From: Anas platyrhynchos
Lineage: Eukaryota > Chordata > Aves > Anseriformes > Anatidae
Length of the DNA: 64,000 bases
Assembly (NCBI RefSeq): GCF_047663525.1
Contig: NC_092621.1
Location: 82,122,501-82,186,500 of the forward strand
Direction: 5' to 3'
The notes under the pieces are model-generated. The model did no database searches, was not told the DNA's origin, and saw only the letters and a list, made by a program, of their open reading frames with translations. Position 1 is the stretch's first letter. Each line of letters begins with the position of its first letter. The translations under genes were made by a program, and so were the position numbers. Of this stretch, positions 1-10,477 are shown one piece after another.

Positions 1-1341
1 TTCAAGTACTGTGCCCTTTTCCAAGATTAAATTGAAAAGCGTTCTTTAAATTACTGAACATGTCTAAGTTTACAAGTCATCTTACAAGAGACTCAATTTA
101 CCGCTTTTCCACCAATACCAGTGTAACTACAACCACATAAACCAATAACACTTATTTTTCCATTAGGTTAGGGATACATGCTTAGTTTCCACATTTCAAC
201 AGAGATGGCAATCCTCAGCACACACCGCCTTGACTGCATTCAAACATATGAACATAACACTGAACCAGAAATAGAAAGCCACAATCCTGTTCAATATAGC
301 CTTTCAAACCCTATGCTACACACTGACTTTGTAGAGAAGGAGATATTTCTTTACTCCATACCTTTCTGTTCTTCAACAGCACTAAATTCAGGGGTACCAT
401 ATTTCATTAGACAGCTAATAAATATATTTCCAGTCAGACAGCTGGGAACAGGACAAACTGTACCAACAATCCCTAGTGGTACCCTATTCGCAGCTTTCAG
501 CAGAGACAAAATACCCAAACTCTGGAATAAAGTTAAAATAGAAAATATTTTTACTGCTTTCTTGAGATAAAGCAAGACTGTGGAACAAGCAGCTTGGATT
601 AGGCATTTCTTCCCCAAACAATCTTACTGTACCTATCGCAGGAACACTAGCCTCCCCAAGCCAGTAAAATTAGAATAGCAATTAATAAAAGGCTTAAAGA
701 GCCTTTAATAAACTAATACAATGCTTCCTGAGACAGGAGGACTCGCTAGGAACAAGGACTGCCATCCCAACCTCCATCTGCTGACAGCTAGTAACAGGAG
801 AGAAAAACTACAGATTCCCTCCCATAAGCACAGCAAAAAGCACACCTCATTCCTACAGACCATAGGCTCCCTGCTGAAAAATGCACAGTGGGTAAGCTCT
901 GGTTTCTGGTCAGCAGCTTTATAAACGTGACTTACATCTTCTAGCTCAGTTTTTAAAACCTGTAGATTTTCACAACACCAAGCATTACATTATATAGTGC
1001 CTGTAAAAGGCACTACAAGACAGCTTTTCAGGAGCTGTTTTCCCACTTACTCGCCTGCCCAAGCTGCACCTGGGGAGCATTCAGATCTCTGTTATGCAGA
1101 ATGCTAGAGCCAATTCCGTGACTGCACTGTGTACAATGAGAGGAAAAAAGCTCAATCTTACATCCATGCAAACATCAATGCAATATTTGCAATTTCTTTT
1201 TTGAATATCTCCACTCCTTCAGCCTGGCAGGAGATGAAACACATGGAGCATTGTTAAAGATGCAGCTGCCATCATAAAAACTCACTTAGAAGAAGATATA
1301 TATTGCCTGTCCTAAAATTAATTAAATGAAAAAAAAAATAC
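1..1341 (-). other. CETN3: CETN3 intron 2 (partial)
   Basis: AT-rich sequence between exon 2 and the left edge. I found no match to centrin exon 3 (helix-loop of EF-hand 2) here on the minus strand, and no repeat that I recognise. Confidence 0.6.
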
Positions 1342-1477
1342 CTTCAATTCGTGGTAATTTATTGCTCTATCTTTGTCTGTATCAAACAACTCAAAGGCAT
1401 CTTTAATTTCTTGTTTCTGTTCCTCAGTTAGTTCTCTTCTTTTCTTCTTTTTCATTTTGTCCACTGAAAGCTCATTC
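1342..1477 (-). CDS. CETN3: CETN3 coding exon 2
   Basis: The acceptor is TATAG before 1477 and the donor GTATTT after 1342. The 136 nt end in phase 0 after YHELK, the expected boundary after the first EF-hand helix-loop. Confidence 0.93.
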
Positions 1478-4400
1478 CTATACAAGAAGAGAGAAATTCA
1501 GTGTAACTGATTACTGATACCACTATAGATAATGTTTTCCACCAATAAAAAACTCACCATAATGGCACAGATCATTACCATCCCCACCCGACATCTCTCC
1601 AGCTTGTCTCCTCCGAATATAAAATAACACCCAAAACAGACAATCCCTTTGTGCAGGTTGAATAGCACTGCTACTCCCCCACCCAAAACAAAATCAGCAG
1701 AGGTGATTTGATAAATAGCAAACAATCAAGAAGTGTACGGAAAACTACCTGTTGAAAAGAATGCTTGACATTACAAACTAGGTTAGCAGCTGAGATGACA
1801 CAACTCCTGAAAACACCTTATTTCTAAACTATCTGAAAGAGTTTTGAAGCACAGATGCAGCTACAGCTTTAACTTCATGTCCAGCTGCTACAGTGGGTGT
1901 TGTGTGCCACAAATCTTTGTTGTTGTTGTTGTTTTCTCAGAAACATTCCAAAGATACTTGGCACTTAGGAATTACTTTTTTTTTTAATCCTTTATTATCA
2001 TAGATACACTAATCTGAAAACTTTTTTGATCTGCTTCTGTTGCATATAAAAGGCTCAAGTCCCCCAGATCAGCAAATATTACTCAAAGATAAATCTTTTT
2101 TTCTTTGCTGGCCTAGAAATAAGACTCTGCCTCAGAGCAAGAAGTCTAAGAGCAGTTGTGCACTCGATCGAGGTAACAGGTGATACCAGCTAGAACTCTC
2201 CGAAGGCTGAAAGCTCGCTCTTGGAAGCATCAGGTATGTACCAAGCTCAGCAGCAGATCACCCTGTCAAAAAACTCAACTAACTGCAGTGGTAATTCCCT
2301 CCACTCCGCAATCACGAGGCCACACTTGAAGTACTGCATCCAGCTGGGGGTGCCCCAGTACAGCAGAGGCTTTATCCATTTTCTGTACTCTAAGGCAGAC
2401 CGTGATCAACGCCTCGGTGGCTGCAGCACCTGATACAGGAGAAGCTGAAGGAGCCAAGTTTGTTCTGACCCAAGTGATGAGGGCAGAAGGAGCAGGTGGG
2501 GAAGGGCCACAGACATGGCATCTGTGTTGTCCTTGCGGTGGTTTTACACAGCTGGGCAGCTGAGCTCCAACACAGCCACTACCACTCTCTCAGTCCCCCT
2601 CCTGAAAGCAAGAGGGCAAGAAAATACGATGCAAAGGGCTCAAGGGTTGAGATAAGGACAGGAAGATCACTCAACAGTTGTTGTCATGGGCAAAACAGAC
2701 TCAGGGCGGGTCCCCCACGGGTGGGCGGCAGCTCCCCCCAGACCCCCTGCTCCTGCGGGGGCTCCTCTCCACGGGCTGCAGCTCCGGCCCGGGGCCTGCT
2801 CCTGCGGGGGCTCTCCATGGGCCGCAGCCTCCTCCAGGCCACATCCACCTGCTCCACCGGGGGCTCCTCCACCCATGGGGGGGCTGCAGCGTGGAGATCT
2901 GCTCCATGGGGGACCCATGGGCTGCAGGGGGACAGCCTGCTCCACCAGGGGCCTCTCCCTGCACAGCCCGCAGGGGAACTGCTGCTGCCTGCCTGCAGCA
3001 CCTCCTGCCCTCCTGCTGCACTCACCTGGGGGCTGCAGGGCTGGTGCTCACTTCTCACTCTCCCAACTGCTGCTAACCAGCAGTTTTTGTTTCCTTTCCT
3101 AAATCTACTCTCACAAAGGCACAAAAAACATCAGTTACTGGCTCAGCTCTGGCCAGTGCTGGTCCCTTTGAAGCTGGCTGAAACTGGCCCTTATCTTACA
3201 TGGGGCAGCTGCTGGGCTCTTCTCATAGAGGCCACGCCCCGCTGCCAAAACCTTGCCAAATAAACACACTACAGTCCTTCACTGTCTAGAGGATTAGATG
3301 GAGAAGACAGAGGCAGGCTCCCCTCAGAGGTGCACATCCAAAGGACAAGAGACAACTACAAACTGCAACAGGTGAAGCTGCAAGTGGATCTACAGGAAAA
3401 GTTTCATAGTTACATACAGGAAGAGCAGCAATGACAGGCTGAACAACCTCCACTGCTAGAAACATTCAAAACCCAGCCAGAAAAAAACTCAGCAACCTCC
3501 TGTAGCTTTGAGATAGATCTACTCTGAGCAGAAAGCTGGACTAGATGGCACCCAGAAGTCCTTTCCCATCTGGTTATTGCGTAATTCTACATGCTTTCAG
3601 GAAGAAACCTATCATATATTCATCTGCAGCAGAGAAAAAATGCATGCGGTGCCACATCACGTAAGATGCTTGAAGATAACTGGTGTGTTATCCTGGTTTC
3701 AGTTAGGACAGAGTTAATTTTCCTCCTAGTAGCTGGTAGGGTGCTATGTGTTGGCTTAGGATGAGAAGAGTGCTGGTAACACCCTGATGTTTTAATTGTT
3801 GCAGAGCAGTGCTTACACCAAGCCAAGCTTCTCACTCTGTCCTGCCAGTGGGCAGCCTGGGGTGCAGCAAGAGCTGGGACAGAACAGACCCAGGACAGCT
3901 GACCCAAACTGGCCAAAGGGATATCCCATACCATATGGGGTCATGGTATGGAATATATAGGGGTGGCAGGCTGGGGTGGGGGTCCGGAGTGCTCGGGGTT
4001 AGGCTGGGCATCAGTCAGCAGGTGGTGAGCAATTGCATTGTGCATCACTTGTTTCATACACATTATTACAAATAGTACTATTGTCATCATTATTGTTATT
4101 ATTATTTTCCTGTCTTAATAAACTGTCTTTATCTCCACTCACAGGCTTCACTTTCCCATTTCTCTCCCCCAACCCAGAGAGGGAGGAGTGAACAGCTGTG
4201 TGGTGTTTAGCTGCCAGACAGGTTAAACCACACCATGTGTGGCTGGCACATTGCTTTTCAGGCATGTATGTTTCCCAAATCCTGCAGCTAGCCGCTTTTA
4301 CTTCCCCTTTACTGAAAAAGAAGAAGGCTACCTAACTTCAATCAAATCTCAGCGCTTCACTGCGCAGCTGGGGCTTAGGTTTCAAGCACAGCTGGGGCTG

Positions 4401-4940
4401 TACCACAGAAATCCCCTAAGTGGACAAGGCTGTATTCTGCACAGGGTGAACCCGGCACATCCTCAGAGCCCCCAGGACAGCACAGACGGGCTCTGGATTA
4501 CCGCAGCTTTGCGCAGCCCCAGTGGCCCTTGGCTGGCTGCGCAGGGCGAGCAGGCACCTTTGTAAGCCTGAAAGCGGATTATCGCTCAACTCCTGTGCAA
4601 AAAGGACCCTCCTGCCTGCTGGGGTGTGTACGCACCGCACAAAGGGCGCTGCTCCAGGCGGCCCCGCACCGCCCCATCCCCTCCATTTTGCTGCCACCCC
4701 CCCACTCCCGCTGCCCCAGCCTCCAGGCGCCCTGGCGACGAGTGCCAGCGGGCACCCTGGAGACAACCCGCAGCCTCACCACGGAGGCGAGCGAGGCTCC
4801 AGCGCCCCGTTTATCCCCTCGTTTGACAACGAGGATCCGCCACCGCCCACCCGCAGCCCTCCGCCGCCCGGCCGCGACCGTGCCCCCTCCTCCGCCCGCC
4901 GCCCCCCGCCCTGCCGCCCCCACCTCACGGACAAGCTCAT
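1342..4940 (-). CDS. CETN3: Centrin-3, 5' part (coding exons 1-2; gene continues past the left edge)
   Basis: Centrin-3 is a small EF-hand calcium-binding protein of centrioles and basal bodies. Two coding exons are visible on the minus strand. Exon 1 (4924-4940) is only 17 coding bases, starting at the ATG at 4940. Exon 2 is 1342-1477. Joined, they give 51 codons in one frame with GT/AG junctions: MSLSVR, then a lysine-rich stretch, then the centrin signature [20 protein letters not shown]. The first EF-hand loop starts at residue 38 (D38, D40, D42, N46, E49); Asn at loop position 9 and Arg at position 6 differ from the human residues I recall (Asp and Glu). The remaining exons, encoding EF-hands 2-4, are not in the window. 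The start lies in a CpG island. Gene identity is secure from sequence and synteny; whether this copy is Z-linked is inferred. Confidence 0.93.
1478..2284 (-). other. CETN3: CETN3 intron 1, left part
   Basis: Ordinary AT-rich intron sequence with a short GTT trinucleotide run near 1917-1934. Nothing else is recognised. Confidence 0.6.
2285..2480 (+). mobile_element. CR1 LINE fragment (upstream part)
   Basis: A plus-strand block containing 'cacttgaagtactgcatcc' and 'cagctgggggtgccccag', which follow the conserved CR1 3'-region consensus (the part encoding the end of the reverse transcriptase ORF). It is degenerate, with no open frame, and lies in CETN3 intron 1 antisense to the gene. It is probably the front part of the CR1 that resumes near 3295, on the far side of an inserted repeat. 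Confidence 0.6.
2590..3292 (+). repeat. Avian ERV-like interspersed repeat, GC-rich half plus AT-richer tail
   Basis: The first half (about 2690-3030) is very GC-rich and repeats 'gggctgcag' and 'ctcctgcgggggct' words. The tail (about 3030-3292) contains 'ctctcacaaaggcac', 'ggctcagctctggccagtgc' and 'ccaaaaccttgcca'. From memory this arrangement is a common dispersed repeat in bird genomes, probably ERV/LTR-derived; the exact family needs a repeat-library search. Long open frames through the GC-rich half are composition artefacts. It appears inserted between two pieces of one CR1. Confidence 0.5.
3295..3595 (+). mobile_element. CR1 LINE 3' end
   Basis: Follows the CR1 3'-terminal consensus on the plus strand: 'gaaacattcaaaacccagcc', 'tggactagatggcacccag' and 'aagtcctttcccatctgg', ending near a degenerate form of the usual 'attctatgattct' terminus (around 3575-3590). 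Diverged, non-coding, antisense to CETN3. Confidence 0.7.
3686..4235 (+). mobile_element. Solo LTR of an avian endogenous retrovirus (ERVL-like)
   Basis: The element starts TGTTATCCTGGTTTCAG and ends GGTTAAACCACACCA, i.e. TG...CA with partly complementary ends, as in a common avian LTR family. Inside are the U3 phrase 'cagctgacccaaactggcc' (3898-3915), a 9-bp inverted repeat CCATACCAT/ATGGTATGG (3926-3934 and 3943-3951), a TATA-like TATATA (3954-3959), an ATT-rich run and an AATAAA signal (4117-4122). All lie in the order expected for plus-strand transcription. No internal retroviral coding region adjoins it, so it is read as a solo LTR in CETN3 intron 1, antisense to the gene. No clean target-site duplication could be confirmed. 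The exact family is inferred. Confidence 0.75.
4236..4600 (-). other. CETN3: CETN3 intron 1, promoter-proximal part
   Basis: Non-repetitive intron sequence of rising GC content leading into the CpG island. A short direct repeat of 'cagctggggct' is seen near 4366-4400. Confidence 0.5.
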
Positions 4941-5190
4941 GTTGCCGCCGCCGCCGCCGCGCCGCGCCGCCTGACTGGCTGCCGGCCGCCGCTCGGCCCG
5001 CCCCCCTCGGCTCGCCAATGGGCCGCCGGGCTGTCACTCAGCGCGGAGGGGGCGGGGCCGGCGTGTGCAGGGGGCGGTGTGGTGGCCATGGGGGAGGGCC
5101 GCCATTTTGTGCGCCTGCGCCCGGCGGGTGTGTGTCTGTCTGTGTTTGTGTACGCAGCGTGCGGGGGGCGGTGCTGGTTCCGCCTTTACG
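4620..5190 (-). promoter_or_regulatory. CETN3: CETN3 CpG-island promoter
   Basis: A dense CpG/GC stretch surrounds the CETN3 start codon (4940). Upstream of the start are a CCAAT motif (5015-5019), a GGGGCGGGGC GC box near 5049-5058, a YY1-type GCCGCCATTTTG (about 5098-5109) and a near-NRF1 GCGCCTGCGC (5111-5120). This is the usual make-up of a TATA-less housekeeping promoter. The transcription start is not resolvable here. The right flank has no recognised divergent gene. Confidence 0.75.
4924..4940 (-). CDS. CETN3: CETN3 coding exon 1 (17 nt)
   Basis: The ATG at 4940-4938 is followed by AGC TTG TCC GTG AG and a GTGGGG donor. The split arginine codon is completed by the first base of exon 2. 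Confidence 0.9.
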
Positions 5191-5239
5191 GCTTGCTAGG
5201 GTTGTGATTGTCCTCCTAAAATATATTAATCCGTATATA

Positions 5240-8200
5240 CCGAGTCTGTTTTGACACTGGTTCCAAGCACAGTCCAGGCTATACAGCCTGACAGCAGTGT
5301 AACCCTAACTGACTGCACAGCACAACCCACACCACCAGGGTTATAACCGTATCACGTAGCTCCAGTGCCACTAATCCTGAGCACTGCAAACCAGTCAGTG
5401 ATGCTACATGACGTATTCCGTGGCTGGAGGAAATACTCAGGTCGCTGATGAAAAAAAATCACTGAGAATCAGAAGTGTCACCTCAGCACACCATCAGCTG
5501 CTTCACCGTGTGTCCCCGACGCTTTGTCATTTGGGGTGCCCATCACTGGACGGGGCTCTTAGCCAGTGCTAACGATGCAGTACAATGCCACTCACTGGAC
5601 CACATGGATGTTCAAGTCTCTGCTGCCAGGAGTGAATCTCAAGATTCACTGGGAGGGCTCAGGCAGTGAAAAATGCCCGCAGCCAGTGGAGTCCTGCGCC
5701 GCTCAGCATTCATCACTGACTGGCAGCACATCACGTCGGTGTTTTACATCTGCAGACTCACAGATTTCCAGCAATAAATCAGGCAGTGCTAGTTAAATCT
5801 CTACGTTTGGCTGCTGACCAGTATAGATTAGTGAAGGTGCAGCAGGTTGACCCGAGGTGCTCTACTGCACCTGAAGAGCTGGAATCAGAGGCCGTGCTCA
5901 AGACATTTATCCTGAACAAAGTCAGTCAGAGACAAGGGTTATTTGACTGGCTGCTCATATTATTTCTGCCCAACAGATCGAGTAGGCAGAGGCACTGTGA
6001 GGAGTTTGTAATTGTCCTCTTGTGAACAGATGGCACTTTGTAATTAAAAGCGTAAATTACTGTCAGGTTTAACCCTCAACCTGCACTGTAGAAAGAGTTT
6101 TTATTAGAGAATTATAATTTCAGTCCTTGTCATTTGGATAGATCTGTGATTAGATGCATTCCTCTGAACAATTACGTGTTTGCCTTCAGATTTATTTTCC
6201 CCACAGTTTGGAGCAGGGAACTGAATACAGATCCTGAATATGGGTCACAGATCTCCATGCTGGTAGCTCTGCAGCCAGGGCTCGTCACGTGCAAGCAGTT
6301 GGTGCTCCATAGTAAACAAGCATACCTGCAAGCAATTTTTGCACTTTATATAATATAGACACATGCTCAGAGAGAAAAGGGAAGCACTGAGTGGAGAAAA
6401 CACACTCTCAGAGCATGGAGGTGGTGCTATAAAACCCACAGGGATAAGCACATCCCCATGTGCTTTTGCTTGTAAATTTGGTGATTCTAAGCTAGTCCCA
6501 TTTGCCAGTGTAGGAAGAGAAAGTGTCTTACCGTTTACAGGCCTGGAAACTAAACTTGCACTGTTGATAAATTTAGCAAAGCCAGCTGCTGTGTTCATGT
6601 TGCACATGAAGTAGAGATGCCAGGAGTTCAAAACCAAAAAGACAGGCTCAAATTATGATAGCAAAAAGTAAATATTTGATTTGGGGTATAGTAACTGCGA
6701 CTTGTGAACCTTTACATTTTCCAAGCTGGTAATACCCCTTCTAATGTTACTACTTTTGAGTAGATGGGATTAATCAGAATATCACGAGCAAGGGCCTCAC
6801 ACCTATGCATTGCCACCTTAGGAAGGAAAGTAACTGTTTAGCTGGGGGATACCCTTGAAGGCTCTGTTGTTAGCTTTTAATTAATTCACAAACTCATCTA
6901 CTGCTGTATGAAAGCCATTTGTGGATCTCATCTGCCAGCCATATTTTCATTTTCAGTGAATATTTCCTTCTCTATTCCTAATTTTAGTAGTATTGAAACC
7001 ATGCAGCTGTTCCCTTGTCCCAAACTGAATTTTACAAATCTTGACCTACCTGTTCAAAATCATATTAAATAACATAACCTACTGATGTAAAACAAGCTGC
7101 ATTATCAATAAAATTAATCTAGAAACTTTTAAAAGCATAGTTTTGTTTTGGCAGACTGCATTCAAGGACAGGTGTTGCTTGTCCACATCCCTCTTAAGAC
7201 AAATTATAGGCACAAAATCAGTGCAAAAATAGAAAACCATGTAAAGAACATAGCACGTGTTCTAACCAGTTTGATGGAGGTGTATTCCTTTACACATCTG
7301 GGTCAATCTGCTGGGCAGTCCCTTACTTGCTAGCTATGATAAAGTGATGGAAACACTGGCCCTTTACAGAGTCCTCCCCGTGTCAGGGTTCTTTTTCTCC
7401 CCCACCACTGTTTTCCAATTGTAATTGCTGTTGAACGCCTCCTCCTACCTTCCCAAGACTGTGTTGTACACATATGGGGACACACAGAGGCAAAGTCAGT
7501 TATTAAATTGGTTAGATTATCCCGTCCAGTAAAGGCTGACTGGTTGGAGGAACCATGTAGCAATGACAGAACAAACAGGAAATGGTTTGGGACAGCATAG
7601 CAAAAAAAGTAATAGCAGACTTACAGCACTGTTGGCTTCTGCTTGAATTCTGGAATTAAGCATAATATTTTATTATTTTATTTTCATGGTAAATTTAAGG
7701 GCTTTTTTTTTTTTTCAAGCACAGAAGCTCTGCCACTGCATTGGAGGCAGCTTCTGTCTGCAATCGTGCTGCTAAGCCACTGGGCAAATCCCCTGCTCCC
7801 AGCCCAGCAGCAGCTACACCTTACACACCTTATAGACCTGTAGGTAGCTGGTAACAACTCTGTATGCTCTGTATGTCAGAGAGGAAGAAAGATGGGATAT
7901 TCTGCCTGTGCATGCTCTGCAGAAGTGCTAGCTGAATTTGAGGTATGAGTACACTACAAAAAGCAAGAGGGTGCTAATGTGTAAGCTATATGTAGCCAGT
8001 GGTAAAGAGGTTTACCATCATCCTACACAGTTGTCTGGGCTAATTACGCATGTCACAGGGCCAGACTGCTATCTGACCAGCCTGGATAACCCTGTGCTGC
8101 ACCACAGTGTGGGCAGTGTCAGTATTCCTTGTTTTTACCATCAAAACCTGTAATATTTAGCTTCAAACAACATTAAATTTAAAATAAAGCCTAACAAGTC

Positions 8201-8374
8201 TTTACTGTAGAGAAATCCCTTCTACGTGAGCAGAAGCTATGTGGCAGCCTGAAGGCAATTCTGATTTAGGCAATGATCCTCTTTGTGACTAAAGTAGCCT
8301 CCTTAAACTCTGTGGCTCATTTCCATACCTGCTAAGCTGTAGGAAGGACAGCCGTGTGTATACTCCACACAGAG
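5240..8374. other. Intergenic DNA between CETN3 and MBLAC2, part 1
   Basis: No exon, RNA gene or clear transposon was recognised. The first 550 bases are unusually rich in CACTG/CAGTG words (reported as a finding). The rest is AT-rich single-copy-looking DNA. Confidence 0.5.
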
Positions 8375-8878
8375 ACTGCGAGGCCAGGCTGCCCCCAGCC
8401 CCATCCAGCCTGGCCTTGGGCACTGCCAGGGATGGGGCAGCCGCAGCTCCTCTGGGCAGCCTGGGCCTGGGCCTCACTGCCCTCTGAGGGAAGAATTTCC
8501 TTCTTATATCTAATTTAAACCTACTCTCTTTCAGTTTAAAGTCATTCTTCCTTGTCCTATCCCTGTAACCCCTGACACAGAGTCCCTCCCCAGCTTTCCT
8601 GCAGCCCCCTTTAGGCACTGTGAGGCCGCTGTGAGTCTCCCCAAAGGCTTCTGTTCTCCAGACTGAACAACCCCAGCTCCCTCAGCCTGTCTCCATAGGA
8701 GAGGGGCTTCAGGCCCTTGGTCATCTTTGTGGCTTTGCCATTGGCAAACTTGATGAGGGCACCCTCAATGTCACCATCCATGTCACCAACAAAGGTGTCA
8801 AACACTCCTGGTCCCAGTACTGACCCCTGAGGAACACCACTGGTCACTGATCTCCACCAGGGCATTGAGCTGTTGATT
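8375..8878 (-). mobile_element. CR1 LINE fragment carrying reverse-transcriptase remnants
   Basis: On the minus strand the distal half encodes the hallmark 'VTSGVPQGSVLGP' of CR1 reverse transcriptase followed by a degenerate 'FANGKATK' in place of the catalytic-site region. It then joins the CR1 3' region ('ctccctcagcctgtctcc', 'aagaatttccttcttatatc' on the plus strand). The ORF is interrupted and short, so this is a dead, internally deleted copy. It lies between CETN3 and MBLAC2. Confidence 0.85.
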
Positions 8879-10477
8879 AGATGAGGAACTCAGGGTATTC
8901 ATGTCCTTGGATGTGAAAATGACTCAGCCTAGTATGTGCGTCTTGAGTACTAACCTATCCACAAACATCAAGAATCTGAAAGACCATCAGTAGAAACAAA
9001 AGCACATACTTACTTCAACCAGTTACGGAAAATAGCATAGTTATGTTGTTTTTTTTTGGAAATTGGATGATTGTTTTGATTCCCCTGTAGCCTGGAAAAT
9101 TCGGCACACACACTAGGTGGAGCAGTCATGTGTCGAGCATCACCATTACACAATGCCTGCTTTTTAAAACTCCAAACTAAGTCTTAAGAGAGTTCCTTTG
9201 ACCGACTTTTAGGGTGACACACTTGCAAAACCATTTATTGAGGAACAAGTAGTGACAGCAACAAATTCTTCTGACACCTTACGTTCTGAATGTTCCTGTT
9301 TCAAACCTGGACTGGATATCAGAGCAGGTCAGCAGGCAAAAAGAGGTAATTCAGAGAGGAAGAAGCAAGGGAAAACAGAGGGATAGGGGGATAAAGGAGG
9401 CTGCTTGCATGTAAACAGGTCAGTACCCATGCCTGGCCATGCCCTGTACCTCATCACTGCAATCTTTACTGTCTTCTTGCCAAAATCTCAATATTTTCTG
9501 GGGGCACCCAACTGTTTCCACCCAGGACAATCTACACAGACAGCTATGTATGTGTATGTGTACAGGACACGTGAAGCAAGTGCATTCCTGTGTGTGCCTC
9601 TTCTGGAAATACGTGCTCATTTTCTTATCCTGTAGACAGAACCAACACTGTGATATTTTTAAATTATTTTTTTGTATTGTATTCCTACTAATTGCTTATA
9701 AATTTTATTATGAAAATAAATTTCCTAATAGATTTTATTTCTGCCTATATTTGCCTTCAAATTTTGTCATTAGCATCACCATAAAATTCAGAATTTAACA
9801 AGGTGTGCTCATTTTGAGAGCAAGATTTGCCAATGGTACCAAATGAAGTCATTTGCAAATTCTGGTCCTAAATCAGATATGCCTCTTAATTACCGGGTGG
9901 GCAGCCATCACACCCTAGGAGATCTTTACAACCACACCAGCTGCACATCCACATGTCACTGTGGTCAGCACTACTCAGTCCTTCAGAGGCTGACTATTCA
10001 AAATAGGTTAGAGTCTTACCTTTTCTTAGGAACTAAACAGGATGTACAGAGGCATTATTTCAAGTTCCAGTTATGTGTTAACTACATGAGTACTTTTTGT
10101 TTCACGTATAGTTAACAGCTCTCATTAGCTGCTGTCTTGCATGGCAATAATAAAATCATCCCAAACTCAAATTCATCCCTCAGCATATACTTTCATCACA
10201 TCCACATTTTCTGTGTGCCAATTCCATGGAAAACCTAATTCTGGTATGTGTTAAAGCCTGGTTTGGGGTGTTGTTTGTTTGTTTTTTTGAGAAGTACCTA
10301 CTCATGGCTTTGTATATGCAGCAGCAGTTGATGATATGCAAATGTTTCTAATGCAGCCTCTTGCACAGAAGAGTAAAACTACTACTAGCATTTCTTAAGG
10401 ATATTACACTGTTTAGAATGAGTAAGTATTTCTCACTAAAATAATACAAATTACTAGACCACATAGAACTGTAACAC
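8879..10477. other. Intergenic DNA between CETN3 and MBLAC2, part 2
   Basis: AT-rich, no recognised gene or repeat. It probably ends where MBLAC2 transcription terminates. Confidence 0.45.

Noticed and set aside
2496-3263. Long overlapping open frames on both strands in GC-rich DNA
   Set aside because: They run through a repeat of 'gggctgcag'-type words in several frames at once and have no recognisable protein similarity. GC-rich repeats lack stop codons by composition.
3681-4240. Target-site duplication flanking the LTR
   Set aside because: The five bases on each side (tggtg and tgtgt) do not match, so no duplication is claimed.
4522-5254. Open frames across the CETN3 CpG island (both strands)
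   Set aside because: Pro/Arg/Gly-rich readings of CpG-island sequence. The real coding content is only the 17-nt CETN3 exon.
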